This document shows positions 57,615-64,000 of a stretch of 64,000 nt of DNA, piece by piece. Within the stretch, counting starts at the first letter, position 1; every line of letters begins with the position of its first letter. Made by a program: the position numbers and the translations under genes. The DNA is from Paracoccus yibinensis (lineage in GTDB: Bacteria; Pseudomonadota; Alphaproteobacteria; Rhodobacterales; Rhodobacteraceae): assembly GCF_030846195.1 (NCBI RefSeq), contig NZ_JAVCWH010000002.1, forward strand, positions 62,001-126,000. The letters run 5' to 3'. The notes beneath the pieces were generated by a model. It ran no database searches, was not told where the DNA came from, and saw only the letters and a program-made list of their open reading frames with translations.

Positions 57615-58373
57615 TTGCAACATGACCGACAGCCCTTGCTGGCCGATCTGATCGCACGTGTCGCCAAGGCCGATCGCCGCGCCTTTGACGAACTTTACGA
57701 AACCACGTCCGCACGGCTGAACGCCTTGTGCCTGTCGATCCTGAAGGACCGGCGAGAAGCCGAGGAAACGCTGGAACAGGCCTATATCGGCATCTGGAAC
57801 GACGCCGGCCGTTACCGGGAAAGCGGGCTTTCGCCGATGGCCTGGCTGGTCACGCAGGCACGGGACCGGGCGGTGGACCGCCTGCGCGGGCTTCCCGGGC
57901 CGGTCCCCGCCGGTGCGGGACACAAGCGGGGCGGGGGCGGGCTGGACCTGGTTCGCATCGCCTATCTGGAGGGGCTGGACTATTCCCTCCTGGGGCAACG
58001 CCTGGGAATCTCGGCCGACGAAGCCCGCCACGCCCTGCACGAAGGGCTGGAACGGCTTGCCGGACATGCCGCGGATGAGGGCGTAAGCTTTGCCACGGCC
58101 GAACAGGCGCTTGCGCTGCGCGAGGGCGAACCCCAGGACCAGGCGCAACTTGCCGACTGGAAGGAACGGCTTGCGGGCTTTGCGGGCGACCTGACCCCGG
58201 TCATGGCCCCTGCCCGCGCGCGGCAACGGATCCGCGAAAGTCTGGGGCATGGCGTGGCGCCGCTTTCCGTCGATCCGCTGGAGCGCAGGTCTTGGTGGCG
58301 CGGTCCCTGGGGGGTCGTGGCGATCCTGCTGGTCGCGGCGTTGGCCTGGTATTTCTGGATGGGGCAAGGCTGA
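57615..58373 (+). CDS. ECF-like sigma factor fused to an anti-sigma (RskA-like) segment with C-terminal membrane helix
   Basis: Protein of 252 residues if translation starts at the TTG at 57615, after an AGAGGA site; no in-frame ATG exists near, so the start is uncertain. Residues about 8-90 form sigma region 2 (RVAKADRRAFDELYETTSAR, LEQAYIGIWNDAGRYR, ARDRAVDRLRG). After a Gly/Pro linker, about 110-150 resemble region 4 (VRIAYLEGLDYSLLGQRLGI) but without its first helix. Residues about 158-215 then look like the cytoplasmic part of a RskA anti-sigma factor (ATAEQALALREGE, LADWKERLAGFAGDLTPVMA). A membrane helix (GVVAILLVAALAWYFW) ends the protein with no periplasmic domain. It may be a membrane-tethered sigma, or a decayed fusion. 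Confidence 0.7.
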   Translation: MQHDRQPLLADLIARVAKADRRAFDELYETTSARLNALCLSILKDRREAEETLEQAYIGIWNDAGRYRESGLSPMAWLVTQARDRAVDRLRGLPGPVPAGAGHKRGGGGLDLVRIAYLEGLDYSLLGQRLGISADEARHALHEGLERLAGHAADEGVSFATAEQALALREGEPQDQAQLADWKERLAGFAGDLTPVMAPARARQRIRESLGHGVAPLSVDPLERRSWWRGPWGVVAILLVAALAWYFWMGQG

Positions 58374-58419
58374 CCGGTTGCCCCCGGCACGCAAAGCCCA
58401 TGGTTTGACCTACCCGTAG

Positions 58420-58438
58420 GGTGGGGTTTCACCCCACC
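58420..58438. terminator. GGTGGGG hairpin 1 between convergent genes
   Basis: GGTGGGGTTTCACCCCACC is a 7-bp perfect stem with a 5-base loop, 47 bases after the sigma-fusion stop. A near copy follows at 58467-58485. Probably terminator or mRNA-stability hairpin; no T-run. Confidence 0.45.
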
Positions 58439-58466
58439 ATATTCCTTTCGCATCGGGTCGGGCAAA

Positions 58467-58485
58467 GGTGGGGTAAAACCCCACC
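58467..58485. terminator. GGTGGGG hairpin 2 between convergent genes
   Basis: GGTGGGGTAAAACCCCACC is a second 7-bp stem, 10 bases from the ychF stop. Stems are identical to hairpin 1 and only the loop differs, so the two arose by duplication or belong to a dispersed repeat. Confidence 0.45.
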
Positions 58486-58494
58486 ATGCGGCAA

Positions 58495-59592
58495 TCAGGC
58501 GTTGAACAGGAAGTGCAGGACGTCGCCGTCCTTGACGGGGTAGGTCTTGCCCTCGACCCGGAACTTGCCCGCCTCGCGTGCCCCCGCCTCGCCCTTGTAG
58601 GCGACGTAGTCGTCATAAGCGACGGTTTCTGCCCGGATGAAGCCGCGTTCAAAATCGCCGTGGATCACGCCTGCCGCCTGCGGGGCCAGCGTGCCCTTGT
58701 GGATGGTCCAGGCGCGCGCCTCTTTGGGACCGACGGTGAAATAGGTGTCCAGGCCCAGCAGCTTGTAGCCTTCGCGGATCAGGCGATCCAGGCCCGCCTC
58801 GTGCAGGCCCATCTCCTCGAGGAACATGGCGGCTTCGTCGGCGGGAAGCTGACTGATCTCCTCCTCGATCTTGGCCGAGATGACGACATGGCCTGCGCCC
58901 TGCTCGGCGGCCATCTTCGCCACGCGATCGGACTGGGCATTGCCGGTCGAGGCCTTGTCCTCCTCGACATTGCAGACGAACAGCACGGGCTTGGCCGTCA
59001 GCAGTTGCAGCATGTTCCAAGCCTTGCGGTCTTCGTCGGCCACGGTGACGGTGCGGGCGGGCTTGCCGGATTCAAGCGCGGCCTGCGCGGCCTTCAGCAG
59101 CTTCTCCTGCGCCACGGCTTCCTTGTCGCCGCCCTTCAGCTTGCGCGCGATATTGGCCAGCCGCCGCTCGATCGACTCCAGGTCGGCGATCATCAGCTCG
59201 GTCTCGATGGTCTCGGCATCCGCGATGGGATCCACCCGGCCCTCGACATGGGTGACGTCGCCGTCCTCGAAGCAGCGCAGGACATGGGCGATGGCGTCCA
59301 CCTCGCGGATATTGGCCAGGAACTGGTTGCCCAGGCCCTCGCCCTTGCTGGCGCCCTTCACAAGACCCGCGATGTCCACAAAGGTGATGCGGGTCGGGAT
59401 GATCTGCTTGCTGCCCGCAATCTGGGCCAGAGTGTCAAGCCGCGGGTCCGGCACGGCCACGTCGCCCACGTTGGGTTCGATGGTGCAAAAGGGAAAGTTC
59501 GCGGCCTGCGCGGCGGCGGTCTTCGTCAGCGCGTTGAACAGCGTCGATTTGCCCACGTTCGGCAAGCCGACAATTCCCATGCGAAAGCCCAT
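58495..59592 (-). CDS. ychF: YchF family redox-regulated P-loop ATPase
   Basis: Obg-superfamily protein of 365 residues that binds ATP rather than GTP and associates with ribosomes in the stress response. G1 is GLPNVGKST at 9-17; G3 is [19 protein letters not shown]; the G4 position reads FVCNVEE, a NxxE variant in place of NKxD that explains nucleotide preference in this family. A coiled-coil insertion ([14 protein letters not shown]) and the C-terminal TGS domain ([34 protein letters not shown]) complete it. A single-gene unit with an 18-bp palindrome upstream. Confidence 0.96.
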   Translation of the reverse strand: MGFRMGIVGLPNVGKSTLFNALTKTAAAQAANFPFCTIEPNVGDVAVPDPRLDTLAQIAGSKQIIPTRITFVDIAGLVKGASKGEGLGNQFLANIREVDAIAHVLRCFEDGDVTHVEGRVDPIADAETIETELMIADLESIERRLANIARKLKGGDKEAVAQEKLLKAAQAALESGKPARTVTVADEDRKAWNMLQLLTAKPVLFVCNVEEDKASTGNAQSDRVAKMAAEQGAGHVVISAKIEEEISQLPADEAAMFLEEMGLHEAGLDRLIREGYKLLGLDTYFTVGPKEARAWTIHKGTLAPQAAGVIHGDFERGFIRAETVAYDDYVAYKGEAGAREAGKFRVEGKTYPVKDGDVLHFLFNA

Positions 59593-59910
59593 GACGCGCC
59601 CCTTTTGCTCAAGTCAGGGCGCGTTCTAGGCAAGCGGCGGGGGTTTCGCAAGCGGCCCCTTCCCACGGTGGACCGGACGGGATCAGGAAACGCATGCGTT
59701 TCCCCCGCCCGAATGATCGGGTGCCATCGGAAACGGTCTGCGACCCCGGTAGGCCGGCGCCCGACCCGGTGGGCGTGAAGCGCCCGCCGAGGGCGGGGCG
59801 GGCGCTGGCCGGGCCTTTGAGGCCCGGCGGTGTGTGTGGTTATAGAGCCACGTGGCGAAGGCGATGGCCTTCGTTAGTCTGGCCAGCCGAGTCGCGGACC
59901 TGAACCCGCC
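59593..59910. other. Intergenic region with palindrome and G/C hairpins
   Basis: No gene is supported in these 318 bases. They hold the ychF promoter side with an 18-bp palindrome (59686-59703), a GGGCG/CGCCC hairpin near 59771-59785 and GCCGGGCC-TTTGA-GGCCCGGC at 59808-59828. The last may terminate the potA transcript. A minus-strand frame across about 59640-59830 is open but has no start and no recognised homology. Confidence 0.5.
59686..59703. promoter_or_regulatory. Perfect 18-bp palindrome upstream of ychF
   Basis: GGAAACGCATGCGTTTCC is fully self-complementary with no central gap. It lies 94-111 bases upstream of the ychF start and more than 200 bases downstream of potA. It could be an operator for ychF. 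The protein is unknown. Confidence 0.4.
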
Positions 59911-61032
59911 CTACCGGAACAACACCAGCGATCCCGGCGACCAGGCCAGCCGGGTCCGCGTCCCCACCTCCTGCACGTCGCGCCCGAAGACGTTGCGCAT
60001 GGATATCCGCACCGGCCGCGCCCTGCCGTCCAGACCCGCCGCACCATCCAGGCGAAGATCGTAATAGGTCATGTCGCCGTAATAGACGACCTCGTCGATG
60101 GTGGCGCTTGTCTCGCGCGGCTGGCTGTGGGTCTGGTTTGACCCCACCAGGGTCATCGTTTCCGGGCGAAAGCCGATCATCGGGCCTTCATCGTCGGGGT
60201 TGGCGCGACTGACCTGGCGGGCGGGCAGCTCCACAACGCCCAGGCCCGGCGCCTCTACGGTGACGGTGCCATCGCCTTCACCCAGGATGCGGGCTGGCAG
60301 AAAGTTCATCACGCCGATGAAATCCGCGACGCGGCGGCTGGCTGGACGGGCATACAGCGCCTCGGGGCCGTCAAGCTGGGCGATCTCGCCCTCGAACATG
60401 ACGGCGATGCGGTCGGACATAACCAGGGCCTCCTCCTGGTCATGAGTGACCAGCACGAAGGTGATGCCGACCTGGCGTTGCAGCTTGATCAGTTCGACCT
60501 GCATCTGCTCGCGCATCTTGCGGTCCAGCGCGGACAGCGGCTCGTCCAGCAGCAGCACCTTGGGCTTGAGGATCAGCGCGCGGGCCAGCGCGACACGCTG
60601 CCGCTGACCACCCGACAGCGCGTGCGCGGCGCGGTTGCCGAAACCCCGCAGGCCGACCATCGCCAGGGCTTCCTCGACCAGGGCCGCCTTTTCCGCCTTG
60701 CCACGCGGATCGCGGCGCAGCCCGAAAGCCACGTTCTGCGCAACCGTCAGGTGCGGGAAGATGGCATAGGACTGGAACACCATGTTGGTGGGGCGCTTGT
60801 TTGCCGGCACCTCGTCCATGCGCTTCTGGTCGATCAGGATGGCGCCTTCGGAAATATCCTCGAACCCCGCGATGGTGCGCAGCAGCGTGGTCTTGCCGCA
60901 GCCGGACGGGCCAAGAAGCGAGAAGAACTCGCCCGCCCGGATGGTCAGGTCGATGCCGCGCAGCGCGTGATAGTCGCCGTAATGCTTGTGGACGCCGCGG
61001 CATTCGATCATCGGCTTGCGGTCGTCGGTCAC
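59911..61032 (-). CDS. Spermidine/putrescine-type ABC transporter ATP-binding protein (PotA/PotG)
   Basis: ATPase of an importer for polyamines or a related cation. The 373-residue product has Walker A GPSGCGKT at 41-48, the Q loop NMVFQSYAIFPHLTV, signature LSGGQRQRVALARAL, Walker B VLLLDEPLSALD and switch VTHDQEEA. The C-terminal TOBE region (IGFRPETMTLV and the later VYYGDMTYYDLRL) fits the CUT1/POPT class. The start overlaps the permease stop by ATGA. The three genes 62707 to 59911 form one operon; the binding protein is not in it. Confidence 0.92.
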   Translation of the reverse strand: MTDDRKPMIECRGVHKHYGDYHALRGIDLTIRAGEFFSLLGPSGCGKTTLLRTIAGFEDISEGAILIDQKRMDEVPANKRPTNMVFQSYAIFPHLTVAQNVAFGLRRDPRGKAEKAALVEEALAMVGLRGFGNRAAHALSGGQRQRVALARALILKPKVLLLDEPLSALDRKMREQMQVELIKLQRQVGITFVLVTHDQEEALVMSDRIAVMFEGEIAQLDGPEALYARPASRRVADFIGVMNFLPARILGEGDGTVTVEAPGLGVVELPARQVSRANPDDEGPMIGFRPETMTLVGSNQTHSQPRETSATIDEVVYYGDMTYYDLRLDGAAGLDGRARPVRISMRNVFGRDVQEVGTRTRLAWSPGSLVLFR

Positions 61033-61841
61033 AGGAATCCTCCGGTCGGATTGCCGCCCATGCGGGCATTGCCGCGGCGGCGGAAGTATTCGCCCAAGGT
61101 CAGCAGCACGATGGACAGCGCCACAAGGACGGTGCCAAGCGCCATGATCATCGGGATCTGCTTGGGAAAGCGAAGCTGGCTGAAGATATAGGTGGGCAGC
61201 GTCGGCTGGTTGCCCGCCAGGAAGAAGGCGATGATGAATTCGTCCAGGCTGATGGTGAAGGAAATCAGCAGCGAACTGATGATCCCCGGCATGACCAGCG
61301 GCAGGGTGACCAGCCGGAACGCGCTCCAGCGTGTTTCACCCAGGTCATAGGCCGCCTCCTCCAGGGACCTGTCCAGGGATGAGAAGGCCGTGGACAGGAT
61401 GGCGATGGCATAGGGCATGCAGATCAGCACATGGCCCAGGATCACCGTCAGGATCGACAGTTCTACGCCCACGCCCAGCAGCACGACCAGCAGCGACATC
61501 GCCACGATGATTTCCGGCAGCACCATCGGCAGCAGGATGAAGCCCATCATGCCGCCCTTTCCTGGAAACTCGAACCGCGTGGATGCACGGGCGGCGAAGA
61601 TGCCCAGGCAGGTCGCAAGGATCGCCGCGCTGACCGCGATGATCAGCGAATTCGTCAGGGCGGTCCGCAGCGTGGCATTGGCCCACATCTGCGCGAACCA
61701 GCCGGTCGTGAAGCCCTGCAAGGGAAAGGCGATGATCGTGCCCGAATTGAAGGCGAACAGCGGCAGCAAGATGATCGGCGCGTAAAGGAACAGCAGGTAG
61801 AGAAGCGCATAGGCCTGCAAGCCGCGCCCCTGCCCCTTCAC
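61029..61841 (-). CDS. Polyamine-type ABC transporter permease (PotC/PotI)
   Basis: Inner-membrane permease of 270 residues with about six helices. The EAA loop that contacts the ATPase reads EEAAYDLGETRWSAFRLVTLPLVMPGI, near residues 175-200. The N-terminus YALLYLLFLYAPIILLPLFAFNSG and the final cytoplasmic GEYFRRRGNAR are typical of PotC-type subunits. It overlaps the ATPase and the other permease by ATGA at both ends, which fixes the reading frames and starts. Confidence 0.92.
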   Translation of the reverse strand: MKGQGRGLQAYALLYLLFLYAPIILLPLFAFNSGTIIAFPLQGFTTGWFAQMWANATLRTALTNSLIIAVSAAILATCLGIFAARASTRFEFPGKGGMMGFILLPMVLPEIIVAMSLLVVLLGVGVELSILTVILGHVLICMPYAIAILSTAFSSLDRSLEEAAYDLGETRWSAFRLVTLPLVMPGIISSLLISFTISLDEFIIAFFLAGNQPTLPTYIFSQLRFPKQIPMIMALGTVLVALSIVLLTLGEYFRRRGNARMGGNPTGGFL

Positions 61842-62707
61842 GACCGCACCTTCAGGAAGCGGCGGTTGATCAGCAGGAAGACGATGCTGACAAGGGCGAC
61901 GATGGCCATCGCCGTCACTGCCAGGGCGGATCCCAGCGGCCGGTTGTCCAGCGCCAGCATCTGCACCTGGATCAGGTTCGCGATCATCGGGATCTTGCCG
62001 CCGCCGATCAGTTCAGGCGTCACGTAATCGCCGATGGTCGGGATGAAGACGATCAGCACCGCCGCCAGCACGCCCGGCATCGCCAGGGGCAGCGTGACCC
62101 GCCAAAAGGTCATCGCCCGGCTCTCGCCCAGGTCACGTCCGGCTTCCAGCAGCGAACGGTCGATCTTTTCTAGGGCCACGAAGATCGGCAGGATGGCGAA
62201 AGGCGCATAGGCGTGGGCCAGCGTGATCACGATCGAGTTCACGTTATACAGGATAAAGGTCAGCGGCTCGTCGATGATGCCAAGCCCGGTCAGGCTGGAA
62301 TTGATGACGCCGTTGTAGCCCAGGATCACCTTCCACAGAAACACCCGGATCAGATAGCTGGTCCAGAAGGGAATGGTGATCAGGAACAGCCAGGTCGCCT
62401 TCTTTTCCGGTCGCACCATGAAGCTGACGTAATAAGCCACGGGAAAGGCCAACAGGACCGTGACCAGTGTGACAAGTGCCGACACCACCAGCGACCGCAG
62501 CATCACCGTGCGCACGATGGGATCGGTCCAGACCTGGGCATAGTTGGCCCAGGTGAAGTCGCGCACGACCTCCAGATAGCCGTCGGTCAGGAAGCTGTAG
62601 GTCAGGATGGTCAGCAACGGCGCCGCCAGGATCAGCAGCGCATAAAGGAACGGCGGCGCGATCAGGGCATAGCCCTGCCTTGCCTGTGCATCCAGTCCCT
62701 TGGCCAT
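61838..62707 (-). CDS. Polyamine-type ABC transporter permease (PotB/PotH)
   Basis: Partner permease of 289 residues with about six helices. The EAA loop is LLEAGRDLGESRAMTFWRVT near 195-215, followed by LPLAMPGVLAAVLIVFIPTIGDYV, which matches PotB/PotH closely. AGGAAGG lies directly before the ATG at 62707; a 9-codon in-frame extension is unlikely. It is the first gene of the operon, with only 74 bases to the squalene-synthase-like gene upstream. Promoter elements are not obvious. Confidence 0.92.
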   Translation of the reverse strand: MAKGLDAQARQGYALIAPPFLYALLILAAPLLTILTYSFLTDGYLEVVRDFTWANYAQVWTDPIVRTVMLRSLVVSALVTLVTVLLAFPVAYYVSFMVRPEKKATWLFLITIPFWTSYLIRVFLWKVILGYNGVINSSLTGLGIIDEPLTFILYNVNSIVITLAHAYAPFAILPIFVALEKIDRSLLEAGRDLGESRAMTFWRVTLPLAMPGVLAAVLIVFIPTIGDYVTPELIGGGKIPMIANLIQVQMLALDNRPLGSALAVTAMAIVALVSIVFLLINRRFLKVRS

Positions 62708-62781
62708 CCGATCCTTCCTGCCGCGCCTGCGCAATTCCTTTCATATCGGATAAAGCGTGAAAAGAGGGTTTATGCGCGGCA

Positions 62782-63564
62782 TCAGTGTCCGCCCTGCCTC
62801 CACCATCGTCCGGTCAGCGCCAGATGGGCCAGGGAGGCGCGCCTCTGAAACGGTGTGACGTCAACGGTTTCCTGAAAGATGTTCATCTTGTTGCTACGGA
62901 CATCGGCCAGGAACCGGGACACGCCGGGACCGGGATAAAGCGCCGCCGTTGCCCGTTTGGGCAACAGCCTGCGGGACCGTGCCGCGCGGTCCAGGGCATC
63001 GCGCGCCATTCCGGCAAGGGTGACCGCAGCGGCGGCATCGGTCTTTGCCAGACCCAGGCCGAGTGGCTGAAGCCGTGGCAGCGCGCGCAGCCAGGCCGCC
63101 AGTCCCGCGCCCAGCCCCTGATCGGCCGCAACATCAAGGGCCGCACCCTGCGCGCCCAACCGGGCCGCCGCCTGCACCATCAGCCTGCCCGAGGTTCCGG
63201 CGACATAGGCCACCACCGCGTCAGGATTGTCGAACGGTTCTCGGGCGCAGTCACGGCGGCGCGCTTCGGCCAGCGGGACAAGATCACCGGCAGCATCGCC
63301 CCACGAATCCCATAAGGGAGTCAGGACGTCATGCAGGGGCGGAGGCCTGCCGGCGGCCATCTCGGCCAAGCGGTCGATCCACCATTGCAGCCGCATTTCC
63401 GCCAGCAGCGGTTCGCCCGACTGGAACGGCGCCCGGGCGATTTCGAGGTTCAGGGCGTAAAGCGTAATAAGCGCAGGCCGATCCTGTGGCTGCGCTACCA
63501 GGACGGCGCCGAAGCGGTCGGGATCATGGCTCCGTACCAGGTCGGCGCAGGCATCCAGCGTCAC
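62782..63564 (-). CDS. Squalene/phytoene synthase family protein
   Basis: Protein of 260 residues of the isoprenoid head-to-head synthase fold. It shows LITLYALNLEIARAPFQSGE, LRLQWW-type sequence (MRLQWWIDRLAEMAAG) and a C-terminal PKRATAALYPGPGVSRFL. The Asp-rich DxxxD catalytic motifs of true phytoene synthases are not evident, so it may belong to the NDUFAF6-like group, which acts in respiratory complex I assembly and is common in alphaproteobacteria. No carotenoid genes are nearby. Its ATG overlaps the cysS stop by ATGA. Confidence 0.75.
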   Translation of the reverse strand: MTLDACADLVRSHDPDRFGAVLVAQPQDRPALITLYALNLEIARAPFQSGEPLLAEMRLQWWIDRLAEMAAGRPPPLHDVLTPLWDSWGDAAGDLVPLAEARRRDCAREPFDNPDAVVAYVAGTSGRLMVQAAARLGAQGAALDVAADQGLGAGLAAWLRALPRLQPLGLGLAKTDAAAAVTLAGMARDALDRAARSRRLLPKRATAALYPGPGVSRFLADVRSNKMNIFQETVDVTPFQRRASLAHLALTGRWWRQGGH

Positions 63565-64000
63565 GTCTCCAGATCCTCGGCAATGCGGGCCACATTCTTT
63601 TGCACCGTGGTCGGGCTCACCACCAATTCGATACCGGCCTTGGACATGCGCACCTCCAGTCCGGCATCGATCAGCGCGGATTTCAACCGGTCCAGCCGAG
63701 AGAAATCCTTGCTTGTCATCGCATCAGCCCGAATCTGCGCCAGACGGTCCTGCAAGCGGGTCAGAACCTGGTCGAAATCCCCCAGGGCGACCTGGCTGTC
63801 CAGAGCGTCGAAATCAGCGCGCATCCATTCGTCATCGCCTACCTGCAGCAAACCAATGAAGCGAGCAGACGACAGCAGTAGCGGCGGATCGTCCTTCAGC
63901 CGGTGCAGCACAGCGATGGCGCCAGGTGTATTCAGGTCGTTTGCAATCGCCTCGACCAACTCGGGATGAGGGGCCTCTGCAGGCTCGACGTTCTTGCTCA
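63561..64000 (-). CDS. cysS: Cysteinyl-tRNA synthetase, C-terminal part (cut by window edge)
   Basis: C-terminal 146 codons of the enzyme that charges tRNA-Cys. The anticodon-binding helical domain is recognised by the signature VEAIANDLNTPGAIAVLHRL, and the C-terminus carries ALIDAGLEVRMSKAGIELV, as in CysRS tails. The frame stays open to the window end; the catalytic N-terminal domain is outside. A TTG at 63959 inside this frame is not the real start. The stop overlaps the following gene's ATG. Confidence 0.9.
   Translation of the reverse strand, partial: SKNVEPAEAPHPELVEAIANDLNTPGAIAVLHRLKDDPPLLLSSARFIGLLQVGDDEWMRADFDALDSQVALGDFDQVLTRLQDRLAQIRADAMTSKDFSRLDRLKSALIDAGLEVRMSKAGIELVVSPTTVQKNVARIAEDLET

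Noticed and set aside
59640..59830. Open minus-strand frame between ychF and potA as a small gene
   Set aside because: No start codon with a ribosome site, low complexity (Pro/Gly/Arg) and overlapping hairpins and palindrome.

Overview
The window reads as chromosomal DNA of a high-GC alphaproteobacterium, most likely a Rhodobacteraceae member close to Paracoccus. The signs are strong G/C bias at third codon positions, a LexA box of the GTTC-N7-GTTC type before uvrA, a CtrA-type TTAA-N7-TTAA site before a comM/yifB gene, an FNR-type box, a suf operon with a NifS-like desulfurase, a bacterial (S)-ureidoglycine aminohydrolase remnant, and short intergenic repeats built around GGATATTT. This placement is inferred from gene content and motifs only.

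Layout. 1-3583 (+): end of a urea/amide ABC transporter (UrtD partial, UrtE), a formamidase-type hydrolase and an amidase, so a nitrogen-scavenging cluster. 3584-4758: a scrambled stretch of gene debris with no intact gene, including a piece of an (S)-ureidoglycine aminohydrolase gene. 4759-10945: hybrid histidine kinase (+), uvrB (-), a DadA-type oxidoreductase (-). 11040-19324 (-): coaBC, NifS-like desulfurase, sufB, sufC, sufD, two YIP1-type membrane proteins and sufS in one tightly packed block. 19451-22436 (+): comM/yifB and a polytopic membrane protein. 22453-25884 (-): pyruvate carboxylase. 26067-28919 (+): uvrA with an SOS box. 28921-31000: two small membrane-associated proteins (-), tRNA-Gly(GCC) with its terminator, a TetR regulator. 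31018-38203: dimethylglycine/sarcosine dehydrogenase-like demethylase (-), panC-panB (+), LysE exporter (+), MFS transporter (-), 2-hydroxyacid dehydrogenase (-). 38373-39917 (+): SH3 protein and a hexapeptide acyltransferase. 40005-51992: M3 oligopeptidase, a membrane-anchored MoeB/HesA-like E1 enzyme, dut, and the leucine catabolic genes (liuC, liuE, GST, mccA, mccB, ivd), interrupted by ompW (+) and an LprI-like gene. 52105-59592: transglutaminase, tex, an Old Yellow Enzyme, cobS, an unusual sigma/anti-sigma fusion, ychF. 59911-64000 (-): a spermidine/putrescine-type ABC transporter without its binding protein, a squalene/phytoene synthase family protein and the C-terminal part of cysS.

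How the genes work together. Ivd, MccAB, LiuC and LiuE cover leucine breakdown from isovaleryl-CoA to acetyl-CoA and acetoacetate. The Suf genes build Fe-S clusters with two cysteine desulfurases. UvrA and UvrB belong to nucleotide excision repair. PanBC and CoaBC supply the pantothenate/CoA pathway. No CRISPR array, prophage, complete insertion sequence or rRNA was seen.

Most worth a second look: the single-gene fusion of an ECF-like sigma factor with a RskA-like anti-sigma segment and a terminal membrane helix (57615-58373); the CtrA site before comM; the mosaic of gene fragments at 3584-4758 with the compositionally shifted amidase 3' third beside it; and the FNR-type box before ompW inside the leucine cluster.
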